A DNA stretch of 64,000 bases from Candidatus Angelobacter sp. Its GTDB lineage: Bacteria > Bacteroidota > Bacteroidia > Flavobacteriales > Blattabacteriaceae. The stretch covers positions 1-64,000 of the forward strand of contig DASQPV010000016.1 in the NCBI GenBank assembly GCA_035643775.1, written 5' to 3'. Each line of letters opens with the position of its first letter. Position 1 is the first letter of the stretch. The translations under genes and the position numbers were made by a program. The notes under the pieces were generated by a model. The model was not told the DNA's origin. It did not search any database and saw nothing but the letters and a program-made list of their open reading frames with translations. This document shows positions 60,313-64,000 of this stretch, in pieces.

Positions 60313-63301
60313 TATTTTTATTTCTAATCTTCACTTGATAGAAAACATTTGGTTTTGTTCCTATAAAATCAAGTAATTGATAACTTCTTTTATTCTCTAA
60401 CTCCTTGAAAACTTCGCTTTCTTTATCGTTTATATCTCCAAAACGGATTGCATTAGTTGGACAGGCTTTGGAACAAGCTGTTTGGAACTCTTCATCTTTA
60501 ACTTTTCTTCCTTCTTTCTTAGCTTTCAGTATGCTAGTTTGCGTAATTTGAACACACATGGAACATTTTTCCATTACTCCTCTGCTTCTAATAACTACCT
60601 CAGGGTTTAAAACCATTCTTCCAAAGTCATTGTTCATATGAAAATCAAACTTTTCATTTTCTGCATAGTTAAACCAATTAAACCTACGTACTTTATATGG
60701 GCAATTATTAGCACAATAACGAGTTCCTATACATCTATTGTAAGCCATCATGTTTTGACCTTGTATACCATGTGACGTAGCAGCTACTGGACAAACTGTT
60801 TCACACGGAGCATTATTACAATGTTGACACATTACAGGTTGGAATATTACACTGGGATTTTTATCTGGCTTAAGCAAGTTTGAGTACATTCTTGGTTCAG
60901 ACGATATATTTTTCTCTGAAAATCCTTTTTTGGATAAACTTTCAAAGTTCTCTTTTGTTGAGTAATATCGATCAATTCTAAGCCAATGCATATCTCTAGA
61001 CTTTCGGATTTCTTCTTTTCCAACAACGGGAACGTTGTTTTCTACATTACAAGAAATGACACAAGCTCCACACCCAATGCAAGAGTTTAAGTCCACTGAA
61101 ATATTAAAATGATGTCCTTGGCTAGAATCTTGTTCACTCCAAATAGTGACTCCTTCTGGAGTAATATTCCCATTATAAATGTAAATTTTTTCCTTTTTAT
61201 TCCAATTTTCTTTCGGTTGATTTAAGAAAATTTCTAAGTCTGTTTCAGATGCGATAGAGTTTCTCCCTACACTGGTATTTTGGAGCTGAATACAAGAAAA
61301 ATCATGGATTCCTTTTGATTTTTCAATCTTAATACCTGCTTGGAGAATATTAAAATTTTTATAAATTCTGTACGCATTTATTCTTCCTCCTTTTTGGGCT
61401 ATTTTACCTTTTATTTTTCCGTATCCTAAAGCTAACCCTAATGATCCTTTAGCTTGTCCAGGTTGAATGTAAACAGGAACATTTTCTATTTTAACGCTTC
61501 CCATATGCAAGTTCACCATATGACCATGCACAGAACCGTCTCCTACATTCCAATTTTTAATACCAAGTTTTTTAGCATCATGCGATGAAATGGTCATATA
61601 GTTATCCCAAGTAGTCCTTGTAATAGGATCTGGAAATTCTTGTAGTAAAGGATTATTTCCCTGAGTCCCATCCCCTATCCCTATTTTTGTGTAAAGTTTA
61701 ATTTCGAATCCTTTTTTTCCTTTTTTTTCCGTTCTAAAATTATTAGAAGTTGTTCTTGTGTTCCAATTGATAGAAATGTATTCTGGAATTTCCACCCATC
61801 CTTTAAATAAAGCTCTATTGAAGGAATCTAAAGTAGATTTTGGTAAAATCTTTTTTTCCCAAAATTTTCTTAGGTAGTCGTAATAATTACGAAAGGGAAG
61901 AACTTTTTCCTTTATATTTTTCCAAATAAGCAAAGAATCTTGAAATTGTCTTGTATTAAAAATTTTTCTAATAGTTGGCTGAATCAATGTATAAATTCCG
62001 TTTACAGGATTTGCATCACCCCAGCTTTCTAACCAATGAGGTATTGGAGCTAAAACTTGTACAGCGTCAGAAGTTTCATCTTCCTTCTCTGAAAAGTAAA
62101 TACTAAGATCTATTTTTTGTATGGCTTTCCTTAACCATTCACTTTCTGAAAAACTATACAACGGGTTCGTATTAAAAATCATAAGAGCTCCAATAATACC
62201 TCTTTTTAGAGAATATAAAAAATTTTTAAACCCTTCGTCATTACTTTCTTTAGAAAGGATAAAACTATTCTTAATTAGAGCATTGCTTTTTATCTTCTGA
62301 TTAATGAGAAGAGATAATGCATAAGATTCTTTATCTCCATCTGCCAATATCAAAACATTTGGGCCTTTAGATAGAATTTCTTTTGCGAGTCTTTGAGCAA
62401 AGATATCTTTAGACCCCTCACTATCACTAATAGCTTTATAAAGCTCAGCCAATATACGCTTAGCTTCCGAAGGTTTAACCGGAATTCTAAGATCCGCATT
62501 AGCCCCAGATAGACTCATATTGCTTTCAATTTGAATATGACGAAGCATACCTATTCTAGGGCTCCTACTTCTAGCATAAGAAAATCCTAAATTTTCTGGA
62601 CTCCAATCTCCCAGAAAATCGGCTTCAAAAGATACAATAAGTTCAATTTTGGAAAGCTCATAACGAGGAAGCGCTCGAATCCCCCAAAAATCTTTTGAAG
62701 CATCAAGCGCTTTAGAATAGGATATTGCATCATAGATAACGAGACTTGTATTAGTATATATTTTTGAAAAATCTGTAATGAGATTTTTAGTTGAGGGACT
62801 AGGGTAGGAACTACTCAGTATAACAATTTGTTTACCTTTTCTAGAAATATTTTTCAATGCTTCCACCACGTAATTATCAAGTACTTTCCAAGAAGTTCTT
62901 TTTCCTCGTATATATGGATTTTTCAAACGTTCTTCATCATAAAGAGATAAAAGAGAAGCCTGTACTCTAGCTGACGTTTTATTAAAGATTTTAGCGGTCT
63001 TATTTGGTTCAAGTTTTATGGGTCTTCCCTCCCTTGTTTTTACTAAAACACAACTAAGATCAAAGCCATCCAACATTGTTGAAGCATAATAAGTAGGTTC
63101 TCCGATAGTAATAGATTCAGGTTTAAAAATATAAGGAATAGATTTAATTACGGGTCCTTTACATGCTGCTAATGCAACAGCCACTGTACCAAATCCCATA
63201 CACTTAAGAAAACTTCGCCTAGAAGTTTTATACTCTATTTCAGAAGTAAAGAAATTTTTAAAATCATAACTAATATCCATTTTCTTTTCTAATAGTGACA
63301 A
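60296..63301 (-). CDS. actB: Alternative complex III large iron-sulfur subunit ActB
   Basis: A 1001-residue protein with a twin-arginine leader (RRSFLKCMGFGTVAVALAAC from residue 28). A molybdopterin-oxidoreductase-like domain, which in characterised ActB binds no molybdenum, covers about residues 60-690. A ferredoxin-like part follows with four cysteine clusters: CIGCGACVISC, CQHCNNAPCETVC, CIGTRYCANNC and a late CSMC with CSKACP. It relays electrons on the periplasmic face. An alternative start MDISYDF lies seven codons in. It overlaps actA by 13 bases. Confidence 0.95.
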   Translation of the reverse strand: MSLLEKKMDISYDFKNFFTSEIEYKTSRRSFLKCMGFGTVAVALAACKGPVIKSIPYIFKPESITIGEPTYYASTMLDGFDLSCVLVKTREGRPIKLEPNKTAKIFNKTSARVQASLLSLYDEERLKNPYIRGKRTSWKVLDNYVVEALKNISRKGKQIVILSSSYPSPSTKNLITDFSKIYTNTSLVIYDAISYSKALDASKDFWGIRALPRYELSKIELIVSFEADFLGDWSPENLGFSYARSRSPRIGMLRHIQIESNMSLSGANADLRIPVKPSEAKRILAELYKAISDSEGSKDIFAQRLAKEILSKGPNVLILADGDKESYALSLLINQKIKSNALIKNSFILSKESNDEGFKNFLYSLKRGIIGALMIFNTNPLYSFSESEWLRKAIQKIDLSIYFSEKEDETSDAVQVLAPIPHWLESWGDANPVNGIYTLIQPTIRKIFNTRQFQDSLLIWKNIKEKVLPFRNYYDYLRKFWEKKILPKSTLDSFNRALFKGWVEIPEYISINWNTRTTSNNFRTEKKGKKGFEIKLYTKIGIGDGTQGNNPLLQEFPDPITRTTWDNYMTISSHDAKKLGIKNWNVGDGSVHGHMVNLHMGSVKIENVPVYIQPGQAKGSLGLALGYGKIKGKIAQKGGRINAYRIYKNFNILQAGIKIEKSKGIHDFSCIQLQNTSVGRNSIASETDLEIFLNQPKENWNKKEKIYIYNGNITPEGVTIWSEQDSSQGHHFNISVDLNSCIGCGACVISCNVENNVPVVGKEEIRKSRDMHWLRIDRYYSTKENFESLSKKGFSEKNISSEPRMYSNLLKPDKNPSVIFQPVMCQHCNNAPCETVCPVAATSHGIQGQNMMAYNRCIGTRYCANNCPYKVRRFNWFNYAENEKFDFHMNNDFGRMVLNPEVVIRSRGVMEKCSMCVQITQTSILKAKKEGRKVKDEEFQTACSKACPTNAIRFGDINDKESEVFKELENKRSYQLLDFIGTKPNVFYQVKIRNKNNDVLL

Positions 63302-64000
63302 CTTTTACATTCAATTCCTCCAACAGAAGCTACTGTAATTTTATTATGCTTATTTTTTAGCTTTTTATGCAGTTTCTTGAAATATTTTGTATAATAAAAA
63401 TTATTCATATCGATTTCTGTGCTTCTATGACAATTAATACACCATCCCATAGTGAAATCATTTGACATTTTAATTTCATCCATGATTTGAACTTGTCCAT
63501 GACAAGCTTTGCAAATAATATCGACTTTCTTGTATTTTTGGATCGTTTTTCTTCCAGAAACAACATGTTGTGAATGATTAAAATAGACGAAGTCTTGCAT
63601 ATTGTGAACGCGTATCCATTCTATTGACTGCATTTTTCCAGAAAATTCTCTGGTTTTCGGATTCCATCCAACAATTTTATATATTTTTTGTATTTCTTTA
63701 TCGAAAAAAGCCTTATCTTTTTTTTGGGGTAAATAATTTCCATTATATTCTGTAATACTCAGGTGACAATTCATGCAAACGTTTGCAGCTGGAATTCCTG
63801 AAATTTTTCCATATTTCGCATTTGAGTGACAATATTGACAATCAATTTTCTGAATTCCAGAATGAATTTTGTGTGAAAAAAAAATCGGTTGTTTAGGTTG
63901 AAAACCTTCATTTACATCAATGTTAATGAAGAATTCCCATAAATTATAAATAACTAAAATTCCTAGAACAGAATAGAAGATGAAACGGTTTTCTTTTTTC
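63289..64000 (-). CDS. actA: Alternative complex III pentahaem cytochrome c ActA, 5'-truncated by window edge
   Basis: The minus-strand frame is open to the window end, giving an N-terminal membrane anchor (FIFYSVLGILVIYNLWEFF) and then five haem c motifs in order: CQYCH, CMNCH (its Met codon at 63774 is internal, not a start), CKACH, CINCH and CKSCH. HAKY-type segments between haems and FNHSQHV are typical. It is the electron-distributing multihaem subunit. The start lies outside the window, probably just beyond it. Confidence 0.94.
   Translation of the reverse strand, partial: KKENRFIFYSVLGILVIYNLWEFFINIDVNEGFQPKQPIFFSHKIHSGIQKIDCQYCHSNAKYGKISGIPAANVCMNCHLSITEYNGNYLPQKKDKAFFDKEIQKIYKIVGWNPKTREFSGKMQSIEWIRVHNMQDFVYFNHSQHVVSGRKTIQKYKKVDIICKACHGQVQIMDEIKMSNDFTMGWCINCHRSTEIDMNNFYYTKYFKKLHKKLKNKHNKITVASVGGIECKSCHY

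Overview
The window is a strongly AT-rich, very gene-dense stretch of a reduced bacterial chromosome. Most likely it comes from an obligate insect endosymbiont of the Flavobacteriales (Bacteroidota), in the general group of Sulcia, Blattabacterium, Uzinura and Walczuchella; I cannot assign a genus. The placement rests on several features: a fused CcoN-CcoO oxidase subunit, a complete alternative complex III (Act) cluster, a short primary sigma factor without region 1.1, atpD-atpC separate from the other ATP synthase genes, a leuACDB cluster, and a tiny basic protein typical of Bacteroidota. Reduction shows in overlapping genes, tiny divergent spacers, a decayed topA, eroded domains (HisB phosphatase, RNase R N-terminus), and loss of the anti-Shine-Dalgarno sequence at the 16S rRNA 3' end. 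No mobile elements, prophage or CRISPR arrays are visible. The genetic code looks standard, with TGA used as a stop.

Layout. 1-4.64 kb: histidine operon hisC(partial)-B-H-A-F-IE. 4.64-9.52 kb: one rRNA operon on the minus strand (16S-tRNA-Ile-tRNA-Ala-23S-5S), convergent with hisIE. 9.7-12.6 kb: a long-chain polyprenyl diphosphate synthase and a multiply frameshifted topA. 12.6-18.6 kb (minus): system II cytochrome c maturation (CcsA, Ccs1), a SufT/MIP18-like protein and an M16 peptidase pair. 18.6-26 kb: der, then the cbb3 oxidase cluster (ccoI, ccoS, ccoNO, ccoQ-like, ccoP, ccoH) without ccoG. 26-31.5 kb: malic enzyme and leuA-C-D-B. 31.5-36.4 kb: atpD-atpC, ribE, acpP, fabF, engB, aroQ. 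36.7-39.7 kb: bamA and an OmpH/Skp chaperone. 39.7-53.3 kb: translation and RNA genes (tRNA-Leu, basic protein, rnr, rplY, tadA, rpoD, pnp, rpsO, rpmE, tsaD, five more tRNAs), plus menG, mutS and clpXP. 53.9-56.6 kb: a flippase, tatA, sufE, tsaB. 56.6-64 kb (minus): actF-E-D-C-B-A, with actA running off the window.

How the genes fit together. The main theme is an aerobic menaquinol chain kept almost whole: prenyl tail synthesis and MenG for menaquinone, alternative complex III as quinol oxidoreductase, cbb3 oxidase as terminal oxidase, system II for haem c attachment, TatA for export of the twin-arginine subunit ActB, and F1 subunits for ATP synthesis. The second theme is nutritional provisioning (histidine, leucine, a shikimate step, riboflavin). 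I found no plainly undescribed system. The most interesting signals are the lost anti-SD, the eroded histidinol-phosphatase domain, the topA pseudogene, the split Ccs protein, a perfect 31-bp duplication of the tsaD start region, and a possible trigger-factor remnant.
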